Positions 11,921 to 23,869 of a DNA stretch of 64,000 nt are shown here, piece after piece. The number at the start of each line of letters is the position of its first letter. The first letter of the stretch is position 1. Source of the DNA: Vicugna pacos. Lineage: Eukaryota > Chordata > Mammalia > Artiodactyla > Camelidae. Both the position numbers and the translations under genes were made by a program. The notes below the pieces were generated by a model, which worked only from the letters and a program-made list of their open reading frames with translations, searched no databases and was not told the DNA's origin. Location: positions 22,474,001 to 22,538,000 of the forward strand of contig NC_133006.1 in assembly GCF_048564905.1 (NCBI RefSeq), in the 5' to 3' direction.

Positions 11921-12064
11921 CATAATAAAAACTATTATATAAACATGTTGATATTTTATTGCATCTGTGTTGAAATAGATTTAAAAATTAAAAATTACTA
12001 CTATCAAATTTATGTATAAAAATATTTCTTCAGGAACACTGTTTTGTGGAGAGTACAGTTTGAG

Positions 12065-12465
12065 AACTGCTGTTGCACCACATCAAAGTGGAGATGCCCA
12101 AAGGCAGTTGGATGTATGGGTGGTGTGGAACTCAGAGCAAGACCTGAGCTGAAAGGGGAAATTTGGACGATGTTGGCAAGTAGGTGGTAACTGAAGACAA
12201 GTGGGAGTAAATACCATCCAGGGCAAGCATATAATGTAAGAAGAGAAGAGACTGAGGACCAGACTCCAGGGAACACCAGCATTTAAGGGATAGCTGAAGA
12301 AAAGGAGTCCATGAAGGAGACTAGAGAAGTGAGAGGAAAAATTAGGAGAGAATGCTGTAAGGGATGCCAAAAAAAAAAAAAAAAAAAAAAGACTGTTTTA
12401 GGAAGGAGGGCGCGGCCAAGGGTGTAAAATATTGCAGAGCCTGCAAAGAGTCCATTTGGTCTAGC
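12065..12465 (-). mobile_element. L2 LINE fragment with poly(A) tract
   Basis: Minus-strand L2 ORF2 sequence: the 'gtggagatgcccaaaggcag' segment at the left and the 'gggaacaccagcatttaaggg' segment are characteristic. A 20-bp A run at 12370-12390 interrupts it. Frames in this area (12010-12370) are repeat-derived. Confidence 0.75.
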
Positions 12466-12469
12466 AAAA

Positions 12470-13165
12470 CAAAAATGAACAATTTCATTGTGAGAATGAG
12501 AGATGGTTGCCCACGACTTTTTCAGGAATCTTGGCTCTGTCAGGAAAAAGAAAATGAGGCACTACTAGAAAGGGATGGAAAGCTGAGTGTTAGAAAGGAT
12601 TTACAGGTGTTGTGCCATTATTTTCAGAAGCATTCACATCTAATTACCAGAGACAGCAAGTTACTAGGATGCAGAACTGGCTGTCTTGCTCTTCTCTTGC
12701 TCACAAATACCACTTCCCCAAATGTATTCAAGACTATTTTTGTAATCTCTATTATGGAGATTGTTGCAGGATCCTGACAGGAAGGATTATATAGAGGGAA
12801 GTGTAGTTATAAATGTTTGAACTTGTTAGCATTTATACTGGGAGAGAAGGGGATTAACCACACCTTGCCTTTGTCTTGATGATGGGTGGTAATATCCTCT
12901 CATGTTGGTCTTATCCACACTCTACTCTCTGTGGAGAACTTTGATTGTTCCTCCCACCAGAGTAGAGGCAGTGTCTGCTGTCCTAGTCCTCTCACCCAGT
13001 CCTCCTCCTCCTGTGCCTCCTGCTTCCCCCAGACCTCCTCCCAAACGATGTATCTGGGGCACAACACATTCATTAACCAATTGCTGTGCCCAAGAAGGAA
13101 CTGGGCTCTTTGGAGGATGGGTTTATTTTGGGTTCGCCATCCCAATTCTGACTACACACATAGAC
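12470..13165. other. Intergenic, nothing recognised
   Basis: The plus-strand frames at 12364-12777 and 12886-13318 have no recognisable domain, no splice or promoter context, and A- or repeat-derived beginnings. I do not call them genes. Confidence 0.4.
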
Positions 13166-13167
13166 AA

Positions 13168-13425
13168 TGTACAGCAGACTATGGTCTGGGATCAAAATTC
13201 AGCCCATATGTGTTTATATGGCCCTAGAACTCAGGAAAGTTTTTGTGCTTTTAAATGGTTTGGGGAAAAAAGCAAAAGAATTATATTTCGTGACTCACAA
13301 AAATTATATGAAATTTAAATGTCAGTGTTCATAAGTAAAAAGGTTAAGAATAAGAGCAAAATTCTAAGGAACAAATATTTGCTATCTGGTCCTTTACAGA
13401 AAAAGTTTGCCCGCTCCTGGGTTAG
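13168..13425. mobile_element. hAT-type MITE (MER family)
   Basis: The left segment 'cagactatggtctgggatcaaa' and right terminus 'ctggtcctttacagaaaaagtttgcccgctcctgg' (about 13386-13420) are the paired ends of a common mammalian hAT element. Confidence 0.7.
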
Positions 13426-14149
13426 AACTCTAGGTCGCTGTGTGCTATCCATTGCCCCCTACAGTTCTGGTGATGTCAGTAAACCCTAAGTGGGCTGAAT
13501 CTTCCCACTGCAGGAACTACTGCTGGCTTAATCCACAAAGGGTGGGACATTACGAAAATGAGCTACTGTTTTTTTCAAAGTGTTACACAGTGATTTCCAA
13601 GCCCTACCCCAACCCTGACACTCTCCCCACCCCCACCACACATACACACAGGCACACACACTTATGTACACATTAGCATTTCAGAATATGCAGGAGGTCA
13701 TGGGTTGTTTTTGGCGGGGGTGGGGGCTATTACTGCTGCTGTTATTTGTTTCTCAAAAGGAAGTGGATTTTGAAAGGCCCATATTCACATAGATTAATTT
13801 CTAAAATGACTTAATTGCCACATTAGACCTTTCTCACTGCCTCTCCCCCACCCCTTCTGCCTTTCTCTTTTTTTCTTCTTTATCAGACTTGCAGCATATA
13901 CACTGACAGTTTCTTCCTCACCTCCTACTTACTTCTCAGCCCACCACAATCTGGAGTCGACTCCCACTACAACACTGAAACGGCTCTCAATATATTTGTC
14001 AACCATCTCATAATTACCAAATCTAAGGACACTTTCCAGTCCTCCCTTGACTTCTGAGTAGCATTTGATAATGCTGACTTTGTCCTTCTTCACGGAACAC
14101 CTCTATTTCTATGAACTGGCTTCTTCCTTATTCTCCTCTCAGCTCTCTG

Positions 14150-14810
14150 GATGCCCCTCATGCCACCAGATGCTTACAAGTTAGTGCATTTCAGATATCT
14201 GGTTATTGTCTGGTGTCAGTGCCACGCCCCACTCTCCTACAATGTGATCTGGACTGCTCAGCCTAAGAATCTGCAAGGTGTGTATTTCCCAGTCTTCCTT
14301 AGTGGTGACTTCCTGTTAGATTCTCTCAGTAGGAAGCACTGGTGGGAGATCAGATGGCAGGAGAAACCAAGAAGCTTTCTGCTTTAGTTTCTAACAGGGT
14401 GGCACTTCCTCATAGGTATAGCAGCAGCAAGAGTGGTGGGGTTCTGGACTCCAGCTTCCTGGGCAGAGGAGGTACCTTCTCAATGATCCATCCATGATGG
14501 AGATGGTACCTTTTCAGCAGATCCAGAGGCAACTCTGATGGTGTCTCCCCCAGGACAACAGCAGGTGTAGACATGGATTCTAGCTCAGGGACAACAGTAA
14601 CTTCTGATTTCCTGGCATTCCTCTTTCCTATTTGCACCTCCAGCCCCTCTCTTTTATCCTCTGGCATTTCTGGCCTCTTTAACACTTTTATAACCATTTC
14701 TGTATTAAATTCCCTCAGTCTGAAATATCTAGAATGATTATACTTTCCTGCTGTGTGCTCACTTCGGCAGCACAAATACCACTTTCCTGCCTGGATCCCG
14801 GATGATAACT
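14150..14810 (+). mobile_element. Interspersed repeat nested in L2, family unassigned
   Basis: The segment interrupting the L2 ends in a sequence like TTTCCTGCCTGGATCCCGG. This resembles the terminus of a known mammalian medium-reiterated repeat that I cannot name with certainty (possibly LTR type). The minus-strand frame at 14410-14775 (121 codons) falls inside it and is not called as a gene. Confidence 0.4.
14752..14780 (+). pseudogene. Short U6 snRNA 5' fragment with target-site duplication
   Basis: The 29-bp insert contains GTGCTCACTTCGGCAGCACA, which differs at one base from the first 20 nt of U6 snRNA. It is flanked on both sides by ACTTTCCTGC (14742-14751 and 14781-14790). The host repeat normally has a single copy of that decamer, so the duplication is a true target-site duplication. 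It is far too short to be a functional snRNA and has no A tail. Confidence 0.75.
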
Positions 14811-15283
14811 GGTATGAGATTTGGGGTTTGGACTCCTGCGGACTTACGTCCTTTTGTCACTTCCAGCTCCCCCTGCACAGTCTACCTGGATCTTATCCAC
14901 CCCCTCTGCTTCAACACTGATGACTCTCAAATGAAGGTTCTTCAGCCCACACCTGAGATCTGTACCCATATACCTCACACCTGCTGGTGGCTGTTCCACT
15001 GGCACCTCAAATTCAGCGCAAAACTGAACTGCTTCTTTCCTTCATCAAACCTGCTTCTATGACATACTTTTTTTTTTTTTGACATTTTTCCTATTTCATT
15101 TCAGTCCATCACAGATGACCCACCCAGTCACCAAAGCTAGAAATACTGGTGTTCACTCTCCCTGACTCCTCCACATCCAATCAGCAGCCAAGCCCTGATT
15201 ATACTGATACTCACTTCCCTCCATCTCCTTTGGACATGACTTAATCCAAGCTCTTATCTTATCTCACCTAAATTAGTACCATG

Positions 15284-15302
15284 TCGCTACCAGAGGGCAG
15301 TA
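15284..15302 (+). promoter_or_regulatory. Candidate CTCF motif (forward)
   Basis: CTACCAGAGGGCAGTA fits the core CTCF consensus (CCANNAGRKGGCRS) well. It lies in L2-derived sequence about 1.1 kb upstream of the DMA X box. Binding is inferred from the motif only. Confidence 0.5.
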
Positions 15303-16342
15303 TGTGTGTGCAATTTGTAGTTTTGATGTCATAGACATCAAAATTATTACATGTGGACTTTTGACCAGCAGTTTTGCCTCAATTCTTTTCAAGCTCCAGT
15401 CTACTGTTTGAAGCATCAGAACAGTTTCTCTAAAATGTTAAAAAATAATTGTGACTCTTCTGTTTTAATATCTCTATCATCTGCTAAGTGAAAAAGCACC
15501 CTCTTTGTGGCATAACAGTCAATGTGATTTGGCTCTTGTCTAAATTTCTACCTCATCTTGACATTCTTCCCCAACTCCCTCACCCCACGCCCATTACCAG
15601 ACAGGGACACCTGAGCAGCCTCCACCATATTCACATCTGACTATACAGAGGTCTCCAAAGGAAGGAGCTCTGAATGCTTTGACCTTCACACATTTACCTA
15701 CCCCTTGCCTTGGAATGCTTTTCTCTTCCCTCACATTCTGCTGGTCCAGCTGTTTTTCTTTCAAGACTCTTAGTAGCCTTCCTGATCACATCCCACCTAT
15801 TCCTCCATCTTCATAAAACTATTACTTCCAAAGCACTTAACACATTCTTATTTGAACGCATCATGCTGTGTGTGATTATGTATTCATTGACCACCACCCC
15901 CAATCGACTCTCAATCCCTTGAAGGAGGGAATATGCCTTTTTCATCTTTGTATTTCTAGCACTGGGCCCAAAACCTAACACTTGTTAAATTCTCAGTATA
16001 GTTCTGCATAATAAAGAGAAACAAAGCCTGAAGGAGAATAACCTTTGTAAGAAAGAGGAGGAGGGTTCAGTGGGAGGAGGATTGGGAGGGAGAAGACAGA
16101 GCCTGAAGGGCCTTGGGGCATTGCTGTGGGAAGATGGGCTTCCCCAGTTCAGCATTCCACCACGGGGCGGTGCTGCTCTGAAGAGCCCATCGGTTACAGG
16201 CTGAGGCTGACAGCCAGATACTAAAGAGGGATCCCCAGCAGGAGGCAGACAGTCCTCTACTGCCTACTCAACCCAGCTCCACACCCCACTCTGGCCCAGT
16301 AAAAAGGCCAAGTCGTAAGAAGGTTGCTGGCCGCAGGTCTCT

Positions 16343-16386
16343 CCTTAGCAACTGATGATGTTAAACCCTACACTCCTGTGATTGGT
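16343..16386 (+). promoter_or_regulatory. DMA: DMA proximal X-Y regulatory module
   Basis: The X1 box CCTTAGCAACTGATG (16343-16357) overlaps an X2/CRE-like TGATGATG (16353-16360). A consensus Y box with GATTGG (16380-16385) follows, with about 20 bp between boxes. This is the RFX, CREB and NF-Y platform that recruits CIITA at MHC class II genes. No confident S/W box was found upstream. A TATA-like AATATAAGG at 16448-16456 suggests a start near 16480. Confidence 0.9.
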
Positions 16387-16506
16387 TTAGCCAGAATGGC
16401 CGGGGCAGTTATGGGAAGTGCGCTGGCAAAGCATGATCTGGGAAGAGAATATAAGGACCTGAATCAGCTGGTCGGTAGCTCCTAGCCCACTGTGTGGTGT
16501 GAAGAT

Positions 16507-19500
16507 ATGGATCATGAGCTGAGCCAGGGAGCTGCACTGTTATGGCTGCTATACCTTCTGTGGCTGCTGCCCTACTCCTGGACTGCCCCCGAAGGTATGA
16601 CAGTACCTCCCTTTTACTTCTGGATTAGAGCCTAGGGAGCCAACCCAGGGTATTTGAAAAGGAATCTTGTGCTCTGTAAATGGTGAGAGTATCATGAGAG
16701 AGTGGAAACGGTAGCAGAATTGGGAAAGAAAGCCACGATGGACGGACGGCAATGTCAGAGGTGCTTCAGACGCTCCGTTTAAAACAACTTCGCGAAGCAG
16801 GGATTACTGTATCTCTTTTAGAGATGAAGAAAATGAGACTCAGGGTTTAAGTAACTTGTGCAAGTTCACACAGTTGGAAAGTGGTAGAGCTGGGATTTGA
16901 ACAAAACAAGTTATTTCCACAGTTCCTGTTTAGTCCTCACTTTGTCATCAATTCATCTTGTGATTCTTGAAAATTATCTTAACTTTATTGGTCCTTACTT
17001 TCCTTCTCTGCAAAGAATGGGGCATAATGGAAGAATAATCTGGAGGATTCCTCTTACTCTATCTTTCTGAGTATTGCATTTTGAGGAGTTTTCCTCTTGG
17101 CTGGGGGGATTCCTGCCAGGCGTTTCAAAGAATAGGGATTATTTTATGCAGCTGTGTTGCCATTCTGCAGGCTTGGGAAGATATTTTCAGAGAGACATGG
17201 TGCCAATGAAGTGGCTGAAAAGGAGCCTGGAGACTGGTTTTTCAGTCTGCCATGTGTGTCTGGGGATAGGATGGGGCAATGTCATCTATGGCTTAGGGAG
17301 GCCACGACCATTCTTTCACCCACCCAGGTGAAGACTGGGGAACCCACCCAGGTCCTTCACAAGACAGTATGATGGCCTTCTGGGAATTAGACAAAGGTCT
17401 CCCCTTTGGGAGGATGTAGCCCTGTGCCAGGAGGCATGGCTTGGTGAGTAGGACACAGGCTAGATTTCAACCACCACTTACCTCCTTGGCTGAGTGCCTT
17501 TGGGCAAAAAACATAACCAACATCATGACTCTGAATCTGTCACTTTAGACAGTAGAGTTTTTTTTACTTTTCACAGCTTCAGACAGTTGGCCTTTTCATG
17601 CCTGGGGAAGCTTGGAGAGGTCCCGTAATTTCTTTTTTGCCCCCATCGGGAGGGTGAGCCTAAGTGACCGACATGAGATGGGTGACACCTCACCTCTCCC
17701 CCATCTCCCTGAGCAGACCTTGCTGCTTTCTAAGCTAAAGAGGAGGAGGCTTCCACCTTCCTGAATCCCACACTGTCTGTTTTGCAGCTCCTGCCTCAGG
17801 GTGGCGGGATGAGCTGCAAAACCACACGTTCCTGCACACGATGTACTGCCAGAATGCCAGTCCCAACGTGGGGCTCTCCGAGACCTACGACGAGGACCAG
17901 CTTTTCTCCTTCGACTTTTCCCAGAATATCCGAGTGCCTCGCCTGCCTGAATTTGCTGACTGGGCTCACAAGTCTGGAAATTCGTCCACCATTTTCTTTG
18001 ACAAAGGATTCTGCCAGAGGATGATTGAGGAAATCGGCCCACGACTTGAAGGGGAAATCCCAGTGTCTAGAGGTCAGAGGTTTCTTTGGGAGGTGGGCTG
18101 CACTCTCAACCTTACTGTACCCTGAGTTATTCCCCTTCTCACCAGCTCCCCATCTCTCATGCCTTCTGGTTCTCCCCTTGGACCGTGATTTTTCTACCAG
18201 CCTTGAGCTGCACTCTGTGTTTGTGGTGGGGCAGAAGACAAGTCCCTAGGACGTAATAGACATTCAAAAGTATTTCTTGAACTTGATGAATTCAGCAGGG
18301 ACCAATGGATGCCTATTGAGTATTAATGCTTGTGTTACTATGCTCCCAAGATAGAAGGGGAGAATGGAAGTATCTGATGATGTGCCTGCATTTTTAATGA
18401 GAAGACAACATGTGATCAGATGCCCATGTGAGATCTAGATAGGAAGTGCTGCAGGAAGTCAGGATGGAGAGTCCAGAGTGGCCTGGATTTGGTCCAGTTC
18501 TGGTTCTTGTCTGGCAGAAGACCTCCCGCAGAGCTCAGCTCCTCCCTCATCTTTCCTCCCAAAGCTCATCCCCATTGACACTGTCTCTGCCCTCCCCACT
18601 ATATGCCACGTCCCCTCTCCAATCACTGGGGTACCATCTAAACTAGTGGCTTCTTTCCCTCACACCTCGACCCCTCCACAGGGCTCCCCATCCCTGAGGT
18701 GTTCACGCTGAAGCCCCTGGAGTTTGGCAAGCCCAACACGCTGGTCTGTTTTGTCAGTAACCTCTTCCCACCCGCACTGACGGTGAACTGGCAACATCAG
18801 GCGGCCCCCGTGGAAGGAGTCGGGCCCACTTTTGTCTCAGCTGTTGATGGACTCAGCTTCCAGGCCTTTTCTTACTTAAACTTCACACCGACACCCTATG
18901 ACCTTTTCTCCTGCATCGTGACTCATGAGATTGACAGCTACACAGCAATTGCCTATTGGGGTGAGACCCTTTTCCCTGGAAACCTGGTTCCTTTTGGAGG
19001 CAGAAAAGGGGTAGACCCATGGGAGGGCTCCTTTCTCCACTTGGCCCTTGTTTAGTCCATTCTCACTCTGAGTCAACCCCGATCTTCCATGCCTCAGTTT
19101 CTTCCTTGACACCCACATAATTCCCCTGGGTAGGGGGCTCCCCAGCCAGGTCTCCAGGCTGACCTGCTCCCTGTTTTCTCCAGTGCCCCAGAATGCGCTG
19201 CCCTCAGACCTTCTGGAGAATGTGCTGTGCGGCGTGGCCTTTGGCCTGGGTGTGCTGGGCATCATTGTTGGCTTGGTCCTCATCATCTACTTCCGAAAGC
19301 CTTGTTTACGTGGTACGTCAGGGCATCTGAAGCCGGGTGTGTGTGCCAGGACTATCCTGTGCAATGCGAGGCACATGCAGTGATCCTCAAGCCTGTGGGT
19401 GGGCAGGCCTGTATTGAGCACCTCAGGACATCCTCCGAGTTGGGGTCCCAGGTCCACACACAGAGTTATAGGTCACAAGAATGGCTTGGAGTGGGAGGGG

Positions 19501-19638
19501 AGTGATTGGGGGAGCTGTAGAAGGGGTGCTTGGAGATGATTTGGAGACAAGGAGAGATCGACTTCTGTAGAGTGTGTTGCAGACCAGAAGAGAACCCCCC
19601 TGATGGCTTTCCTTCACCCTCCTCTCTCCTCAGACTGA
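16507..19638 (+). CDS. DMA: MHC class II DM alpha chain, five exons, 261 aa
   Basis: Coding exons are 16507-16594, 17788-18072, 18682-18960, 19184-19312 and 19634-19638. All introns have GT-AG ends and all coding junctions are phase 1. The protein is the alpha subunit of DM, which catalyses CLIP release and peptide exchange on classical class II molecules in late endosomes. Order: signal peptide (about 1-26, MDHELSQGAALLWLLYLLWL...), alpha-1 (Cys50-Cys105), Ig-like alpha-2 (Cys147-Cys202), connecting peptide and a transmembrane helix (about 231-254), then a seven-residue tail RKPCLRD. It aligns with human DMA (261 aa) without gaps, and the start matches. N-glycosylation sequons are N41, N52, N94 and N191. 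N41 and N191 are shared with human; N52 and N94 look extra. R124 (mature R98) is kept, but residue 220 is Q where human has R. The last exon encodes only the final Asp and stop. Confidence 0.97.
16595..17787 (+). other. DMA: DMA intron 1
   Basis: The 1.2-kb intron is flanked by GAAG|gtatg and tttgcag. It contains a MIR fragment at 16786-16915. No other element was recognised. Confidence 0.8.
16786..16915 (-). mobile_element. MIR SINE in DMA intron 1
   Basis: Carries the MIR 3' region read on the minus strand ('tgaagaaaatgagactcagggtttaagtaactt...agagctgggatttgaac'). Confidence 0.75.
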
Positions 19639-19925
19639 CTCTTCTTGACCAGAGTCTGATGCCAAGAACTTCAGCCATCCAAGCAGGAGATGTTCAGGTT
19701 TCCCACATCCTGCCTAGGATCTCTTCTCAGAGCAGAAGGCCCTGGGACTCCCCTGGAGGGTGTGTGTGTGTGTGTGTGCGTGCGTGTGAGTCTGTGTAGT
19801 ACATGTTTCTAAGCTGGGGGCTCTGCTGTCCCTGGTCTTGCATCCAAGGGAACCCAGAGTGGACTTCCTATCACGACCACATCCCATCCACATCAAGGCA
19901 ATAAATCTTAGTTCTTAATATTGAT
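19634..19925 (+). other. DMA: DMA last exon, mostly 3' UTR
   Basis: The exon starts after ctctcctcag. Five coding bases finish the last Asp codon and the TGA stop. The UTR contains a (TG)n/(CG) tract at 19761-19789. Confidence 0.85.
19900..19905 (+). terminator. DMA: DMA polyadenylation signal
   Basis: Canonical AATAAA about 260 bp after the stop. A T-rich stretch with TGTGG follows at 19920-19940, as expected of a cleavage region. Confidence 0.85.
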
Positions 19926-19929
19926 GTGG

Positions 19930-20610
19930 CTTCTTTTTTAACTCATGATATTTATTTCTGGATATTTTAACTCGAGTAGGTTGTCATTTCAAATTCAACA
20001 TGCCTCTACTTGAACAGCTTGTCCTCGTTCTGGAGAGAAATGGGAAAACCCCTAATTCCTCAGCTGACTCCCGGCCCCTAGTTTCAGCACTACACAATGG
20101 CTTCTACTCGGATCCGTTTGTGCAAAATATGTGAGAAATGAAGGCACAGCCACTTTATGATAATCTGCTCACAAATGGTGGAGGAGCTGCTAGTAGGGTT
20201 TTGGTTTTTGTTTTGATTTTTTTTTTTGCACTTCACTGCTTGTGAAAATGTTAATGTCAAGTACAAGCTGCCTTGAGAAATATATAACTGCCTTCAACCT
20301 TCATCCTAGCTGGGAAAACAAGAGCTCAAAGTGGGATAAAGAAGCCTTCAGATGCTCTTCTAACTCAGCCATACTGGTTTTGTGAAAACAGTATATTCAA
20401 GCTCCCGAGGGGAAGTGCAAGTAGCCTAAAAGGGCCTAGGATGCATGTGTCCCTTCACGCTGTTTATTCTTTGGCCTCAGTAAATCATCCAAGGAGACCT
20501 GTGACAGTGCTGTCCTGGTGGATGGGCACATGACAGGAGCACGTGACATCTGCTGGTAACTCACTTTGCATATGCTTTTCTTCTTGCTTTCCTTAGGGTC
20601 CAGGGAATCT
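19930..20610. other. Intergenic, DMA to DMB, left part
   Basis: No gene or repeat was assigned. An E-box CACGTG lies at about 20541. Confidence 0.4.
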
Positions 20611-20614
20611 AATC

Positions 20615-20728
20615 TAGGCGGGAGGTAATTGGGTTTATTTATTTTTTAATGGAGGTACTGGGGATTGAACCCAGGACTTCACGCATGATAGGCATGCGAT
20701 CTACCACTGAGCTTACCCTCCCCTCTTC
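20615..20728 (-). mobile_element. Camelid vic-1 SINE
   Basis: tRNA-Ala-like head on the minus strand with a recognisable B box. Target-site duplication not clearly seen. The frame at 20649-20975 reads through it and is spurious. Confidence 0.85.
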
Positions 20729-20894
20729 TGGAACCTACTTTGAATCTACCTTCAAATATGGTGTGTTCCCCGTTGAGATGTTTTCCTTTTTCTTTTCACT
20801 TTACCATTCTACATCTGTCTTTTATTACTTTCTAGTTCTTCTTGATCTCTCTGTCTCCATTTTCCAGCTTATCCAGAAATTTCCTGCCAGTGAA

Positions 20895-21010
20895 GCCTTA
20901 AAACTGCTTTTAATAGGCTGTGTGACCTTAGATAAGTCATGGCCCCTCTCTGGGCCTCAAACTCCTCATCTGTGAAATGATAGACTTAGGTTAGATGCTC
21001 TCAGATCAAA
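20895..21010 (+). mobile_element. MIR SINE
   Basis: The MIR core 'gtgtgaccttagataagtca...cctcatctgtgaaatg' is clear on the plus strand. Confidence 0.8.
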
Positions 21011-21454
21011 CATTCTGTGATACTGTCACTTAGAATACTCGAGAAGCATTCCAGACCCTCTCTAGTCTGGTGTCCCCCTTCTAATCAAAAAAATATGACC
21101 CACTCTTCCCAGCAGGAATCCTGTTTTGAATGAATCAGTTCTCATCATTTTCCTTGAAGGTATCATGTCTGTCTTCACTTGAGGGGAACTGCCCAGATAT
21201 TTCCCTCTCACTGGAATGCCTTCTCTTTTTGGCTGAGCTTGTTCTCATCTTAACCAACCCTAGAGCTCCAACCCAAGTTCCACCCCCACCATGAATCTGT
21301 TCCCAATTCTCCAGCCCTCACTGACCTTTCTTGAACTCTTCCAAGACATAGCACACTCAACCCAGGCTTTACTCTCACAGATATGCTGCCTTGTTTCATG
21401 TGTCAATTTTTTTCACGCTTCTAGTTTGTAATGTCAGTAAGTCAGGGATCATAA

Positions 21455-22517
21455 ACAGTTTACACTCCCACCAACAGAGGAAGGTGTTTCTCATTTTCCT
21501 TTATTGTCACTACTGCTAGAAATTATTTGACTTTGAAATGTTGGCGATTCAGTAGGTCTAAAGTGGTATCGTGTTTTAATTTGCCTTTCTCTCATTACTA
21601 GTGAGGCCAGGATTCTTCTCACAGGTTTCTTGTTCTGTGAATTGCTGATTCATATCTTTTCTCTCTCTTAAACATTGCTGTTTCTTGTCTTTTTCTTATG
21701 AAATTGTGGGGATTTCTGATATATTCTATATAGTAATCTTATGTCAGTATAAATATTGCAAGTCCTTTCTTCCACTTTGCTGCTCAGCAGTTAAATTTGT
21801 ATACAGTTCCTTCCCTGAACAGAATTATTTCATTTTGAGAGTCAAAACCCATATATTTGTGCTTTTATAATCTTAAAAAATCCTTTCGAACCCTAAGGCA
21901 GTAAAGTTACAAATTTTTGCTAGGATACAACATGATAGAGTGATTCTCCATTTTCTCAATGAGAATATTTTAAAAGATTTTTAACCAATGTCAAGATGTA
22001 AAGTTTTAGATACATAGAAGTTACAGGGAAATAGTCAAATGTCTGCTAACTAGTTAATAACTCACAAATTTAAAATCACATATTTTATAGCATAATATAA
22101 ATGTAAGCATAATACTGTCTCTACTCTCATATTTCATAAAACAATTTTTATTTGATTCTTCTCATGTATTTATTTTTGAGTAGGCTAATAACTTCTAAAT
22201 TTTTTTATTTATTTATGTAAAAAGTAAATCAATTCATTTAAACTAAAAAAACCCCACCAAAAACTATTTGTCCATTTCTCCTACCTCTTGCCCCTGGCCT
22301 CTGGCAACCACAAATCTGTTCTGTTCTCTGTTTCCACAAGCTTAGTTATTCTTTTGTTTTTGTTTATTTGTTTTTTTAGATTCCACATATAAGAGAGATC
22401 ATATGGTGTTTTTCTTTCTCTATCTGACTTACTTCAATTCACACAATGCCCTCAAGGTCCTTCCCTGTTGTTGCAAATGGCAAAATTTCAATCTTTTTTA
22501 TGGCTGAATAATATTTC

Positions 22518-22572
<55 letters not shown>

Positions 22573-23700
22573 TATCCATTCACCCATTGATGGACAGTTA
22601 GGTTGTTTCCATACCCTGCCCACTGTAAATAATGTTACAGTGAACATAGGAGTGCATATATCTTTTTGAATTAGTGTTTTCATTTTCTTTGGATAAATAC
22701 CTACCAGTGGAATTGCTAGATCAGATGGTAGTTCTATTTTTAATTTTTCTGAGGCCTCTCCATGCTGTTGGTGAATCCTTGTGCACTGTTGGTAGGAGTG
22801 TAAATTGGTGGAGCCACTGTGGAAAACATTATGGAAGTTTCTCACGTCTTTATTAATTGAAATCATTTAAGGATAATGTATCTTCTCCAAACAGCTTTGA
22901 GAGAGTGGGCATAATTTGGAGAGAAACACCCCCCACAAACTTATATGTAAGGTAATTCTCTCTTTTCTCATGAATAATTTTGGGTAAAATAACTTTGCCT
23001 TATATTTATCTGGCCCTAGATGATCTGCCACTATGCCTTCTTCTATTGGTGCTATTGTTTTCCTTTCATAGTCAGATCTTTATTGATCTGGAATTTTTCT
23101 ATATGGTGTGAGTATGGGTACAACTTTCTTCTTCTCAATACATTAAATTGATCTTCTTAATACTGTTTATCAAATATTCAATTTATTCCTAGGAATTTTA
23201 TACCAAATTTCCCTAAATGCATAGATTTGTCTCTGGATTATTCAGTTCAGTTGGTTTGTCAGTTCCTGGGTCCACTTAGCCATGTTTCAATTATTATGGC
23301 TTTTTAATATGTATTAAAATTTGGTAGGGCTAGTTTCATTTCCTTTGCCAGCTCACCTCCCCCAAAAAACACATTTTGCTCTTCTTTATCAAAATTGTCT
23401 AAGATACTCATGGACTTTATTATCTGGTACATTTTAAAATCAGCTTGTCAAGTTCTCCCCAAATTCTCCTATGATTTTGGTTGGGACAGCATGTAGGTTA
23501 GCAATTTGGGAGGAAATTGGACTTCTTCATTATGTTAGGATGCCTCATCCATGAATATGGTATGTCTCTTTGCTTCTTGAGTTCTTCATCTGTGTATATT
23601 AATAAAGTTTCTTTTTTCCCATAAAATTCTTATACTTTTGTTTGTTAATTTCTAAATATGTTATAGTTTTAAAATTACTATTATAAATGGTTGGCAATTT
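21455..23700 (-). mobile_element. L1 (L1M-like) remnants
   Basis: Minus-strand L1 3' UTR and ORF2 pieces. Landmarks on the plus strand are 'gtttacactcccaccaac' (21460), 'cctctggcaaccacaaatct' (22301), 'tggctgaataatatttcatt' (22501), 'gaattgctagatcagatggta' (22710) and the ORF2-type run at about 23060-23660. It is fragmentary, so probably several insertions or heavily rearranged. Confidence 0.75.
22520..22565. repeat. (AT)n microsatellite
   Basis: About 23 uninterrupted AT units inside the L1 remnant, likely polymorphic. Confidence 0.95.
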
Positions 23701-23734
23701 TCAGTTATTTTCTAACTGATTATTAGGAGTCTAG

Positions 23735-23860
23735 GATTTAGGATCATAAATCCTGAGTTCAAGTCATGGTGCTAATACTTAGTATCTGGGTAAAACTGGG
23801 CAATCACTAAACTGCCTCTGTCTCTATTTTCTCATAGTTAAGACAGAGAGAGAATAATAT
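23735..23860 (+). mobile_element. MIR SINE
   Basis: Plus-strand MIR core with 'gagttcaagtcatggtgctaa' and 'actgcctctgtctctattttc'. Confidence 0.6.
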
Positions 23861-23869
23861 TACTCAAGA

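Larger units (their letters stand above)
13890..15995 (+). mobile_element. L2 LINE, long ORF2-to-3' end remnant with insertions
   Basis: Plus-strand L2. The 'acaacactgaaacggctctc' block (near 13970) and 'gcatttgataatgctgac' (near 14062) belong to the reverse-transcriptase region. Sequence continuing the same region resumes at about 14875, and the 3' UTR runs to about 15995. A different repeat interrupts it at about 14150-14810. No intact frame remains. Confidence 0.7.

Noticed and set aside
14410-14775. 121-codon minus-strand frame
   Set aside because: Lies within an interspersed repeat and ends in the U6-derived insert.
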